From positions 620,001 through 684,000 of the forward strand of contig NZ_JAFJMJ010000001.1 of NCBI RefSeq assembly GCF_017309385.1: DNA of 64,000 nt. Direction: 5' to 3'. Shown piece by piece: positions 1 to 7,452 of this stretch. This DNA is from Amycolatopsis sp. 195334CR. GTDB lineage: Bacteria; Actinomycetota; Actinomycetes; Mycobacteriales; Pseudonocardiaceae. Position 1 is the stretch's first letter; each line of letters starts with the position of its first letter. Below the pieces are notes generated by a model. The model worked only from the letters and a program-made list of their open reading frames with translations. It did not search any database and was not told where the DNA came from. Both the position numbers and the translations under genes were made by a program.

Positions 1-885
1 GATGTAGCCGGCCGCGAAGTCCTCGCTGTCGTCCCGGACGTGCTCGGGGCCGTTGATCACTTCGACGCGCAATGGGCGGCCGTCGGCGTCGGTCGCGGTT
101 TTGAGCAGGTCGAGGTGGCGGCGGGTGACGTCGTAGTCGTAGGACTCGGGGTCGTTGTCCAGTCCGGCGACCACCACGCCGGGGCCGGCGAACCGGGCGT
201 AGAAGTCGGTGTGCCCGTCGGTGATGTCGCGACCGGCGATGCCGGGCAGCCAGATGATCTTCCGGAGGCCGAGCAGTTCGGCCAGCTCCGCCTCGACGTC
301 CTGTTTGGACCAACCCGGGTTGCGGTTCCGGTTGAGCACGCAGCTTTCCGTGATGATCGCCGTGCCGTGGCCGTCGACCTCGATGCCGCCGCCTTCGAGC
401 ACCAGCTCGGTGCGCACCACCGGAACCCCGGCGCGCCCGGCGACGAACTCCGCGACCTCGGCGTCGCGCGCGTGCTCCTGCTTGCCGCCCCAGCCGTTGA
501 AGTTGAAGTCGACCGCGCCGCCGGTCACGAACACCGGGCCGGTGTCGCGCAACCACAGGTCGTCGAGCGGGGTGGGGACCAGTTCGACCGCGTCGCCGAC
601 GAGTTCGCGGGCCAGGTCCAGTTCGTCCGGGCGGACGAGCATGGACACCGGTTCGAAGCGGGCGATCGTGGTGGCGATGGTGGCCAAGTTCCGCTGTACG
701 ACGGGCACCTGGTCGGGCTCCCACACGCGGTCGCTGACGCCGAAGGCCATCCACGTCCGCTGGTGTGGCTCGGCCTCGTCCGGCATCAACCGGCGCTGCG
801 CGGCGGGGGCCGGTTCTTCGCAGCCTGTCATGAAGGCACCTCCCAGCAGCGAGAGTCCCAGTTGGACGAAGTGGCGTCGGATCAT
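1..885 (-). CDS. Agmatine deiminase family lipoprotein (3' part missing)
   Basis: The reading frame is open from the ATG at 885 to the window edge, so 295 residues are visible and the C-terminus is missing. It reads as a porphyromonas-type peptidyl-arginine/agmatine deiminase: MPDEAEPHQRTWMAF near the start, a DLWLRDTGPVFV segment, EGGGIEVDGHGT and DGHTDFYARF, which carry the guanidine-binding acids and catalytic His of the family. The catalytic Cys of the family lies near the C-terminus, outside the window. The N-terminus (MIRRHFVQLGLSLLGG, then AFMTGC) is a signal with a lipobox-like Cys, so a surface lipoprotein is likely; most agmatine deiminases are cytoplasmic. It is divergent from the creatininase gene, with a palindromic operator between them. 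A TACAGT box at 893-898 lies 7 nt before the ATG, suggesting a leaderless mRNA. Confidence 0.85.
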   Translation of the reverse strand, partial: MIRRHFVQLGLSLLGGAFMTGCEEPAPAAQRRLMPDEAEPHQRTWMAFGVSDRVWEPDQVPVVQRNLATIATTIARFEPVSMLVRPDELDLARELVGDAVELVPTPLDDLWLRDTGPVFVTGGAVDFNFNGWGGKQEHARDAEVAEFVAGRAGVPVVRTELVLEGGGIEVDGHGTAIITESCVLNRNRNPGWSKQDVEAELAELLGLRKIIWLPGIAGRDITDGHTDFYARFAGPGVVVAGLDNDPESYDYDVTRRHLDLLKTATDADGRPLRVEVINGPEHVRDDSEDFAAGYI

Positions 886-892
886 GCCCCGG

Positions 893-898
893 ACTGTA
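893..898 (-). promoter_or_regulatory. Putative -10 box (TACAGT) of leaderless deiminase mRNA
   Basis: TACAGT on the minus strand ends 7 nt before the ATG at 885. That spacing is what is expected when transcription starts at or next to the start codon. No ribosome binding site precedes the gene. The palindrome at 899-920 abuts this box and would cover the -35/spacer region. Confidence 0.4.
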
Positions 899-920
899 CC
901 TGACTGAATTTTCAGTCAGG
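899..920. promoter_or_regulatory. Perfect palindrome, TetR-type operator
   Basis: Arms CCTGACTGAA (899-908) and TTCAGTCAGG (911-920) are perfect inverted repeats separated by TT. The site lies in the 58-bp gap between two divergent genes, directly upstream of the -10 box of the deiminase and about 24 bp upstream of the creatininase start. Symmetry and placement fit a dimeric repressor such as a TetR protein, which could control both genes. The regulator is not identified; no TetR gene is adjacent inside the window. Confidence 0.6.
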
Positions 921-943
921 AAGCGCAATGTGACAGAATCGCG

Positions 944-1639
944 GTGATGACGTGGCAGATGGTTCCGACGCACACTTCAGGGGAAGCCGCCGGTGCGGAG
1001 GTGGCGGTGTTGCCGGTGGGCAGCCACGAGCAGCATGGGGCTCACCTACCGCTGGCTACGGATACCGTGATCGCTTGCACGATTGCGGAGGCGGTCGCGG
1101 GGGCACATCCGGTGCTGCGCCTTCCCCCGGTCACCATTTCCTGTTCGCATGAGCACGCCGCCTGGCCTGGCACGGTCAGCATTTCGGCTACCACGCTCGC
1201 CGCGATCGTTACCGACGTGGCGGCGTCGCTCAAGGCGAGTGGCATTGAGAAGCTCGTGCTCGTCAACGGCCACGGGGGCAACTACGTGCTGAGCAACATC
1301 GTTCAGCAATCAAAGAAGATGGCGCTTTTCCCCACCATGGAGTGCTGGGACGAAGTGCGCGCCGAGGCCCGGCTGGAGACCGGCGCCTACAGCGACATGC
1401 ACGCCGGCGAGCTGGAGACCTCGATCCTCCTCCACGCCCACCCCGAGCTGGTGCGTCCCGGCTACGAGAACGCCGACGAGCTCGCCGAGGATCGCAGGCA
1501 CATGCTCACCACCGGGCTCGAGGCCTACACCAAGAGCGGCGTGGTCGGCCGACCCTCACTGGCCACTGCGGCAAAGGGCCGGGACGTGCTCGACCGGCTC
1601 GTCGTGGCGTTCGGTGACTGCCTCGCGTCGCTCGCTTGA
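944..1639 (+). CDS. Creatininase-family amidohydrolase (FAPy-deformylase/MftE fold)
   Basis: 231 residues, the usual length for the family. Metal-ligand motifs are intact: GSHEQHGAHLPLATDT (residues 26-41, with E29, H31, D40), NGHGGN, and HAGELETS. The fold covers creatininase, archaeal FAPy deformylase ArfB (riboflavin/F420 route) and mycofactocin peptidase MftE. No mftA-D genes are seen nearby, so MftE is not favoured. A GTP cyclohydrolase II variant lies 2 kb away, which makes removal of a formyl group from a GTP-derived pyrimidine an attractive role; this is inference. Start is GTG at 944 or the following ATG at 947; neither has a convincing ribosome site. The 3' end overlaps the convergent UPF0104 gene by 84 bp. 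Confidence 0.88.
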   Translation: MMTWQMVPTHTSGEAAGAEVAVLPVGSHEQHGAHLPLATDTVIACTIAEAVAGAHPVLRLPPVTISCSHEHAAWPGTVSISATTLAAIVTDVAASLKASGIEKLVLVNGHGGNYVLSNIVQQSKKMALFPTMECWDEVRAEARLETGAYSDMHAGELETSILLHAHPELVRPGYENADELAEDRRHMLTTGLEAYTKSGVVGRPSLATAAKGRDVLDRLVVAFGDCLASLA

Positions 1640-2599
1640 TCGCCGTCCGAACACCAGCACGCCGGCCCCCGGCAGGCTCGCCACCGCGCTCAGCAGGCCG
1701 TACACCACCGCCACCGTCAGGCCCTGCGCGGCGCCGAGACCCGCCGCACCAAACGACAGCGCCGTGACGCCCTCGCGCGGGCCCCACCCGCCGACGTTCA
1801 CCGGCAGCCCCATCGCCAGCAGGGCCAGCAGGAAGATCGGCAACAACTCGAAGATCGGCGCATCGGTACCCGCCACGCGCGCGGCCACCAGGAACAACGC
1901 CAGGTGCCCGGCCAGCGCCGCCGCCGAGAGGGCGAGTACGCCCGGCCAGGTTCGAGCCGACAGCAGCCCGGTACGCACGTCGGCCACGGTGACCGCGACC
2001 CCGCGCCGCCACTTCGACGGGCTGTCCGCCCACCGCCGCGCCACCACCGGCGCCACGGCCAGCAGGGCCAGGACCACCGGCACGAGCGCCACCCCGATGG
2101 TGGTGATGACCTCCCGCGCCTGCGCCGGCACGAGCGTCGGCTGCACCGCCAGCACCGCGATCCCGGCCGCGATGAGCACCACCTGCCCACCGGCGCGTTC
2201 GAGCACCACCGCCCGCACCCCGCGCCCGAGATCACCCTCGTCCTTGCCGTGCCGAACCGCGCGGTGCACGTCGCCGAGCACGCCGCCGGGCAGCGCCACG
2301 TTGAGGAACAACGCGCGGTAGTACGCCGCGACCGCCTCACCCAGCGGCAGGCGCAGCCCGAGCCTGCGGGCGATCAGCACCCACCGCGCCGCGCTGAACA
2401 CCGTGGTCAGCAGGCCGATGCCGAGCGCGGCGGCCACCGCGGGCAGGTTCACCGCGCGCACGCCGTCCAGCAGCGCGCCGGTACCGAGCTGCCAGCACAG
2501 GAACCCGAGGATGGCCGCCCCGGCGAGCAGCCGCAGCCACGACCAGAGCAGGCGCTTGGCCGCTGGGGACAAACCTGGGGCGAGCACGGCCGCGGTCAT
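1556..2599 (-). CDS. UPF0104/AglD-like multi-pass membrane protein
   Basis: 347 residues with about eight hydrophobic segments and the pattern of the lysylphosphatidylglycerol-synthase-TM/UPF0104 family: YYRALFLNVALPGGVLGD in the first half and LPVNVGGWGPREG in the second, both typical re-entrant or conserved loops. Family members include flippase-like or glycolipid-related membrane proteins; no transport activity is proven for this type. The ATG at 2599 was chosen because GGAGGAGG lies about 7 nt upstream; the frame is open further 5' but that part is Arg-rich and unlike protein. It is the last gene of the minus-strand operon, so it may move or anchor the pathway product. The last 84 bp overlap the creatininase gene. 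Confidence 0.8.
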   Translation of the reverse strand: MTAAVLAPGLSPAAKRLLWSWLRLLAGAAILGFLCWQLGTGALLDGVRAVNLPAVAAALGIGLLTTVFSAARWVLIARRLGLRLPLGEAVAAYYRALFLNVALPGGVLGDVHRAVRHGKDEGDLGRGVRAVVLERAGGQVVLIAAGIAVLAVQPTLVPAQAREVITTIGVALVPVVLALLAVAPVVARRWADSPSKWRRGVAVTVADVRTGLLSARTWPGVLALSAAALAGHLALFLVAARVAGTDAPIFELLPIFLLALLAMGLPVNVGGWGPREGVTALSFGAAGLGAAQGLTVAVVYGLLSAVASLPGAGVLVFGRRSSERREAVTERHDEPVEHVPALCRSGQ

Positions 2600-2667
2600 C
2601 GGGATCCCTCCTCCTGCCGCGGTGATCACCCCGGCACCCTGGACCACGTGCGGTGCCGTCGGACGGT

Positions 2668-3456
2668 TCAATCGAGTTCGGCCTGCCGCAGCAACTCGAG
2701 CAGTTCCGCGTGCAGCGCGGGCCCCACGGCGATGGTCGCGGCCGAGTCGACGGTGTGCTCGCTGCCGTCGCGGTCGAACACCAGCCCACCCGCTTCGCGC
2801 ACCAGCAGCACGCCGGCCGCGGTGTCCCACGGGAAGTTGGCCAGTATCACCGTGCCCGCCAGCTTGCCGTCGGCCACCCAGGCCAGGTCGATCGCCGCGC
2901 TGCCGAGCATCCGGATCCGGTGCGCCCGCGCGCCGAGCCGGGCCAGCAGCCCCAGCCGCACCCGGTTCTTCGGCTCGGCACCCTCGCCGATGGCGAAGTC
3001 GCCGACCGACAGCACCGCGTCGGACATCCGATCGACCTCGGCGATCCGGATCGGCCGGTCGCCGGCGAACGCGCCGCCGCCCTTCACCGCGGTGTACCGG
3101 GCGCCGAGGAACGGCAGGTCGATCGCCGCCAGCACCCCGCGATCACCCTCGACCAGGCCGAGCGACACCCCGCACAACGGGATGCCGTGCGCCAGGTTCG
3201 AGGTGCCGTCCACCGGGTCCAGCACCCACCAGCGGTCCCGCGGCCCGGTGTGCCCGTGCTCCTCGCCGAGGAAGCCGATCTCCGGGGTTTCCTCGGCGAG
3301 GAACTCCCGCAGCGCGTCCTCCACCGCGAGGTCCACGTCGGTGACCAGATCGCGGTCGCTCTTGAGCGTCACGGCTCCCGGGATGCGGGAACCGATGATG
3401 TGCTTGGCCCGGTCCAGCGCCTCGGCGGCGACCGGGCGCAACGTGGTGTGGTCCAT
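2668..3456 (-). CDS. Inositol monophosphatase family phosphatase
   Basis: 262 residues. All metal and catalytic motifs of the Li-sensitive phosphatase family are present: GEEHG (E65/E66), WVLDPVDGTSNLAHG (D80, D83, G84, T85) and FPWDTAAG (W210, D211). The family hydrolyses phosphomonoesters such as inositol 1-phosphate, histidinol phosphate or PAP; the substrate cannot be told from sequence. The ATG at 3456 shares its A with the TGA of the upstream GTP cyclohydrolase gene (TGATG), and a TTG start 3 nt earlier is possible. This coupling suggests the phosphatase acts with the cyclohydrolase, perhaps removing the ribose phosphate of its product. Confidence 0.9.
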   Translation of the reverse strand: MDHTTLRPVAAEALDRAKHIIGSRIPGAVTLKSDRDLVTDVDLAVEDALREFLAEETPEIGFLGEEHGHTGPRDRWWVLDPVDGTSNLAHGIPLCGVSLGLVEGDRGVLAAIDLPFLGARYTAVKGGGAFAGDRPIRIAEVDRMSDAVLSVGDFAIGEGAEPKNRVRLGLLARLGARAHRIRMLGSAAIDLAWVADGKLAGTVILANFPWDTAAGVLLVREAGGLVFDRDGSEHTVDSAATIAVGPALHAELLELLRQAELD

Positions 3457-4097
3457 CAACTGCCCAGTCCGTTGACCACGGAATCGAGGTGCGGCAGGTG
3501 GTGGCCCAGCCGGTCCCGTTTCGCGGTGAGGTAGCGGATATTGTGGTCGGTCGGCTGGATCAGCAATGGTACGCGCGCGGAAACTCCGATTCCGTACGAT
3601 TCCAGCGCGTCGATCTTGTCCCCGTTGTTCGACATCAGTTCGACCGTGCGCACGCCCAGATATCTCAGCACCCGCGCGGCCGGTCCGAAATCACGTGCGT
3701 CCACCGGAAGGCCGAGCGAGGTGGCCGAATCCACCGTGTCCAGCCCCTGCTCGTCCTGGAGCACGTGGGTGCGCACCTTGGCCACCAGGCCGATCCCCCG
3801 GCCCTCGTGTCCGCGCAGGTAGACCAGCACGCCGCGGCCCCGCTGCACGATCCGGTCCAGTGCCGCGCCGAGCTGGTCACCGCATTCGCAGCGGCGCGCC
3901 GAGAAAATGTCGCCGGTGACGCATTCGGAATGCACGCGCACCAGTACGTCCTGTTGTTGCCAGAGGTCGCCGAGCACCAGCGCGATATGCTCGTTGCCGT
4001 CCACCGAGTCGCGGAATGCGACCGTGCGGAATTTACCGCGACTGGTCATGAGGTCGGCTTCGGCGATGTCCTCGAACTCGATGGTTTGATCGCGCAT
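3456..4097 (-). CDS. GTP cyclohydrolase II variant (active-site Tyr replaced by His)
   Basis: 213 residues, a stand-alone RibA-type protein without the DHBP synthase domain. Zinc ligands C59, C70 and C72 are in VHSECVTGDIFSARRCEC. RGHEGRGIGL (95-104) and DARDFG (132-137) match the GTP and catalytic sites. Where E. coli RibA has Tyr105 (KIRAYALQD) this protein has His111 (KVRTHVLQD). In a Streptomyces coelicolor paralogue a Met at this position makes the enzyme stop at the formylated product FAPy, so altered product release is plausible here. NNGDK replaces the usual NNPxK. The ATG at 4097 has GGGAG 7 nt upstream. Its place between a methyltransferase and a phosphatase, away from ribD/ribH, argues against routine riboflavin synthesis. 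Confidence 0.9.
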   Translation of the reverse strand: MRDQTIEFEDIAEADLMTSRGKFRTVAFRDSVDGNEHIALVLGDLWQQQDVLVRVHSECVTGDIFSARRCECGDQLGAALDRIVQRGRGVLVYLRGHEGRGIGLVAKVRTHVLQDEQGLDTVDSATSLGLPVDARDFGPAARVLRYLGVRTVELMSNNGDKIDALESYGIGVSARVPLLIQPTDHNIRYLTAKRDRLGHHLPHLDSVVNGLGS

Positions 4098-4154
4098 CAA
4101 ACAACTCCCTTTTCATCGCTCGACCCCGGGCCCACGCTAACCAAGATCGGGGAC

Positions 4155-4952
4155 TCAGTCCACGCGCGGCAACGCGAGCAGATCTCGGTGGCGCACCGCC
4201 ACCGCCAGCTCACCCGCCGCGCACGCCGCCAGGCGCTCACGCAGGTAGCGCTCCGCCGCCGGGCGAAGCGCGGGTTCCTGTTCCACGGCCGCGCTCACCC
4301 AGCCGGTCAACCATTCCGCCGTCAGAGCCGAGCACGTGCCGTCCAGCCGCCAGTCGCTGTCCGCCAACCGGACCACGGCACCGTGCCCGCCGAACGCCTC
4401 GGCCGCGACCGCCACGCTGTCCGGCCCGAGCAGCCGCCGCCCCTGAACCACCCTCCGCTGGTGCGCGTTGAACGCGGCGGCCAGGTCGGCGTCCAGCGGA
4501 TCCCCCGGCGTCAGCTCCACCTCCCCCACCACCGACAGCGTCAGCAGCACCGGGATGCCCGCACACGCCGTGGCCAGCGCGGAAACCTCCTCCGCGGTGA
4601 GCAGGTCGAGCAACGCCGACGCGGTGATCAGCGAGGTCCCGGCGAGATCCGCGGCGCTCAGGTTCGTCACGTCACCCCGCGAAGTGGTCACCGTGACCGA
4701 GGCGGGCTTGCGCGCGGCGGCCACCGCCAGCAACGCCGGATCGCGGTCGTGCAGCGTCCAGTGCTGCGGGCCCGGCAACCGATCGGCGAGCCAGCGGACC
4801 ATGGATCCCGTGCCGCAGCCCAGATCCCGGATGTGCATCGGGGTCATCAGGCGCTCGCGCAACGGTTCCAGCAGCTCTTCGGCCCGTGCGTCGGCGTCCG
4901 CCGGTTCACGCAGTGCCAGCCATTCCGAAGAAAACACAGAGAACTCGCTCAT
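4155..4952 (-). CDS. Class I SAM-dependent methyltransferase
   Basis: 265 residues. Motif I DLGCGTGS (43-50) and an acidic motif II (LHDRDP, about 68-72) identify a Rossmann-fold methyltransferase. The rest is poorly conserved, and the C-terminal half carries no recognisable substrate signature. The ATG at 4952 overlaps the TGA of the glycosyltransferase by 4 bp (ATGA), so the two are translationally coupled. It probably methylates an intermediate or the glycosylated product of this operon. A 57-bp gap separates it from the cyclohydrolase gene downstream, still compatible with one transcript. Confidence 0.8.
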   Translation of the reverse strand: MSEFSVFSSEWLALREPADADARAEELLEPLRERLMTPMHIRDLGCGTGSMVRWLADRLPGPQHWTLHDRDPALLAVAAARKPASVTVTTSRGDVTNLSAADLAGTSLITASALLDLLTAEEVSALATACAGIPVLLTLSVVGEVELTPGDPLDADLAAAFNAHQRRVVQGRRLLGPDSVAVAAEAFGGHGAVVRLADSDWRLDGTCSALTAEWLTGWVSAAVEQEPALRPAAERYLRERLAACAAGELAVAVRHRDLLALPRVD

Positions 4953-5968
4953 ACCCGCTCCAGCACGTGAGCGAGTTTCCGCGCGCTGTGGTCCCAACCG
5001 GGCAGCGTCGTCCGGCGCGCATACGCGGCTTCGCGCAACCGTTCGCGCAACTCGCCATCGGTGAGCCACGCGCGCAACGCCTTCGCGATTTCACCCGGCT
5101 CGGGCGGTGTGAGCAGCCCGGCCGTGCCGACCGTGTCCGGCACGGCGTCGACCTCGGTCGCGAGCACGGGAATGCCGCGCGCGAGCGCCTCGGTGAGCAC
5201 CATGCCGAAGGTTTCCGCGCGGGAGGTGAGCACGACCAGGTCCGCCCGTTCGAACTCGGCGGCCAGTTCCGCGCCCGCCCGTGGACCGGCCAGTTCGACC
5301 CGCTCGCCGAGACCGCGTCCGGTGATCATCCCGGTCACCTCGTCGGCGTAACCGGAATCGCGGCTGAGGGTGCCGACGCACCGGCAGTGCCAGTCCAGGT
5401 CGCTGACCTGCGACAACGCCTCGACCAGGAGATCGTGTCCCTTGCGCGGGGTGACCGCGGCCGGGCAGAGCAGCTGCCGCACCCCGTCGGTGCCGGACGC
5501 GATCGGCGCGGGCTCCGTGCCCGGCGGCACCGCGTGGACGTGCGCGAGACCGTGGTGCTCGACCAGTTGCGCGGCCGCCCAGTCGCTGGTCGCGATGACC
5601 GCCTTCGCCTCGTGCAGCGTGGTGCGTTCGAGCCGGTCGAGGTCGGGGTGCTCCACCCGCAGCGGCAGGTGCACCAGCACGACCAGGCGCAACCGGTTCG
5701 CGTGCGCGGTGATGATCTCCGGCACCCCGGCCGCGACCAGGCCGTCGAGCAGCACGAGCGTGCCCGCGGGCAGAGCGGTGAGCAGGGCCGCCAGCCGGTC
5801 GCACGCGTCGTCGCCGGGCTCGGGCCAGCTCCCGTCGATCGCCGATTCGTCCACCTGCCAGCCCAGCGCGCGCAGACCGTCGCACACGCGCCGGTCGTAG
5901 GTGTTGCCGCCGCTCGGCACCCGCGGATCGTCCACGTCACCGGGCAGCACGACGTGCAGTGCGGTCAC
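4949..5968 (-). CDS. GT4-family glycosyltransferase
   Basis: 339 residues with a GT-B layout. The N-terminal Gly-rich loop is PSGGNTYD (18-25), and the C-terminal nucleotide-sugar site is [17 protein letters not shown] with the E-x7-E pair at E252 and E260; [10 protein letters not shown] supplies the conserved Arg/Lys. This is the retaining GT4 pattern. The donor and acceptor are unknown. GTG at 5968 is taken as start because it overlaps the stop of the T-fold gene by 4 bp and gives a normal beta-strand start (ALHVVLPG). Upstream extension in the same frame is Arg-rich and unlikely. Confidence 0.88.
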   Translation of the reverse strand: MTALHVVLPGDVDDPRVPSGGNTYDRRVCDGLRALGWQVDESAIDGSWPEPGDDACDRLAALLTALPAGTLVLLDGLVAAGVPEIITAHANRLRLVVLVHLPLRVEHPDLDRLERTTLHEAKAVIATSDWAAAQLVEHHGLAHVHAVPPGTEPAPIASGTDGVRQLLCPAAVTPRKGHDLLVEALSQVSDLDWHCRCVGTLSRDSGYADEVTGMITGRGLGERVELAGPRAGAELAAEFERADLVVLTSRAETFGMVLTEALARGIPVLATEVDAVPDTVGTAGLLTPPEPGEIAKALRAWLTDGELRERLREAAYARRTTLPGWDHSARKLAHVLERV

Positions 5969-6363
5969 AGCGAACGCTCGTAACTCGCCCACGCCACATG
6001 GGATTCGTGCAGGGTGACGGTGATCCCGGCGAGCCCGCGCGCACCCTCGCCCAACGCGCCCGCCTGCACCTTGCCTGCCAGGCGGTCGGCGATCACCTTG
6101 GCCAGGAACTCGGTGGAGGTGTTGATGCCGGCGAACTCCGGCACGTCGTCGAGGTTGCGGTAGTTCAGGTCGCCGAGCACGGCGGCCAGCTCCTCGGTGG
6201 CCAGTCCGATGTCGACGACGATGTTGTCCTCGTCCAGTTCGGACCGCTTGAACGTGGCGTCCACCACGAAGGTCGCGCCGTGCAGCTGCTGCGCCGGACC
6301 GAAGACCGCACCGCGGAAGCTGTGGGCGACCATGATGTGCCCGCGGACGTTCACACTGAACAA
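5965..6363 (-). CDS. PTPS/QueD-like T-fold protein with altered active site
   Basis: 132 residues, matching the length of 6-pyruvoyl/6-carboxy-tetrahydropterin synthases. The fold pattern is clear: AHSF (H14), LHGATF (H28), a long central helix, then NTSTEFLAK and the pterin-anchoring Glu in TLHESH (E120). However the third zinc His of the LHGH motif is Ala30, there is no Cys in the protein, and the Asp-His catalytic pair is Asn67-Tyr68. It therefore should not be annotated as a standard QueD or PTPS. The start is TTG at 6363, which keeps the MFSVxVRG N-terminus; GTG at 6354 is an alternative. It sits 13 bp after the dehydrogenase gene. Confidence 0.82.
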   Translation of the reverse strand: MFSVNVRGHIMVAHSFRGAVFGPAQQLHGATFVVDATFKRSELDEDNIVVDIGLATEELAAVLGDLNYRNLDDVPEFAGINTSTEFLAKVIADRLAGKVQAGALGEGARGLAGITVTLHESHVAWASYERSL

Positions 6364-6376
6364 GGCTCACTCTCCA

Positions 6377-7342
6377 TCAGTCGTAGGTGATCCGGTGGCA
6401 CAGCGACGGCAGGTCGCCGCCGGCCAGCGGGGGCAGCACGGCCGGCAGGTCGCCGAACGGGCTTTCCCCGGTGATCAAGGCGTCAAACCGGGCGTCGGCG
6501 AGCAGTTCCATCGCCAGTGCCATGCGGTCCGCGTAGGAGTTGCGGGTGCGCCGGGCCGGGGACACCACACCGACCTGGCTGCCGCGGATGGTCAACCGTC
6601 GCGAATGGAAGAACTCCCCCAGTGGCAACGAGACCCGTTTATCGCCGTACCAGCTCAGTTCGACCACCACGCCGTCCGTGGTGAGCAGTTCGAGCGAGCG
6701 CACCAACCCCGCTTCGGTGGTGCTCGCGTGGATCACCAGGTCGCACTCGCCCTCGGCTTCGTCGGGCGTGGCGAAGCCGACGCCCAGCGCCTCGGCCACG
6801 CTCGCCCGCGCGGGATCGGCGTCGACGAGCTGCACGCGCGCACCCGGGAAACCGGCCAGGATCGCCGCAACCGAGCAGCCGACCATGCCACCACCGACCA
6901 CGGCGATCCGGTCGCCGATCTTCGGTTCGGCGTCCCAGACCGCGTTGACCGCCGTCTCCACGGTGCCGGCCAGGATCGCGCGCTCCGGCGGGACCGCGTC
7001 CGGCACGGGCGTCACGGCGTCCGCCGGGACCACGTAGGCCGTCTGGTGCGGGTAGAGGCAGAACACCGTCCGCCCGCGCAGGTGGTCCGGGCCCTGCTCG
7101 ACCACACCGACGTTGAGATAGCCGTACTTGACCGGTCCGGGGAAGTCGCCTTCCTGGAAGGGCGCGCGCATCACCTCGTGCTGGTTTTCCGGCACCTGCC
7201 CGCGGAAGACGAGTGCCTCGGTACCGCGGCTGACGCCGGAGTAGCGCGTGCGGACCAGCACCTCGCCGTCGCCGGGAGCGGGCACTTCGACCGGCCGAAG
7301 TTCACCCTGACCTGGGGCGCGGAGCCAGAACGCCTGGTGCAT
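6377..7342 (-). CDS. MDR-family dehydrogenase without catalytic zinc Cys
   Basis: 321 residues. The N-terminal GroES-like half holds SGVSRGTE (35-42), where zinc alcohol dehydrogenases normally have a Cys ligand, so catalytic zinc is probably absent. The nucleotide-binding motif is VVGGGMVGCS (148-157), followed by an acidic QLVDAD segment that suggests NAD preference. The architecture resembles BchC-like and other zinc-independent MDR oxidoreductases. The ATG at 7342 has GAGGAGGG just upstream and is the first gene of the minus-strand operon; the promoter must lie in 7343-7452, shared with the divergent CDP-alcohol transferase gene. The substrate is unknown; an oxidation or reduction in the same pathway is likely. 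Confidence 0.85.
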   Translation of the reverse strand: MHQAFWLRAPGQGELRPVEVPAPGDGEVLVRTRYSGVSRGTEALVFRGQVPENQHEVMRAPFQEGDFPGPVKYGYLNVGVVEQGPDHLRGRTVFCLYPHQTAYVVPADAVTPVPDAVPPERAILAGTVETAVNAVWDAEPKIGDRIAVVGGGMVGCSVAAILAGFPGARVQLVDADPARASVAEALGVGFATPDEAEGECDLVIHASTTEAGLVRSLELLTTDGVVVELSWYGDKRVSLPLGEFFHSRRLTIRGSQVGVVSPARRTRNSYADRMALAMELLADARFDALITGESPFGDLPAVLPPLAGGDLPSLCHRITYD

Positions 7343-7452
7343 AACCCTCCTCTGAGCACGAAGATCGTCCCGTCAGGATAGGCGCGATCGACCCGACTTG
7401 AACCGTTCACGGACGTGGTACGTGGACAGGGTGAGGGCTTAGGGAGGTCGCG

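Noticed and set aside
944..1639. Mycofactocin peptidase MftE
   Set aside because: Same fold, but none of the mycofactocin genes (mftA, B, C, D) is nearby.
5965..6363. QueD of queuosine/preQ0 biosynthesis
   Set aside because: Key zinc and catalytic residues are missing and no folE, queC, queE or queF lies within the window.
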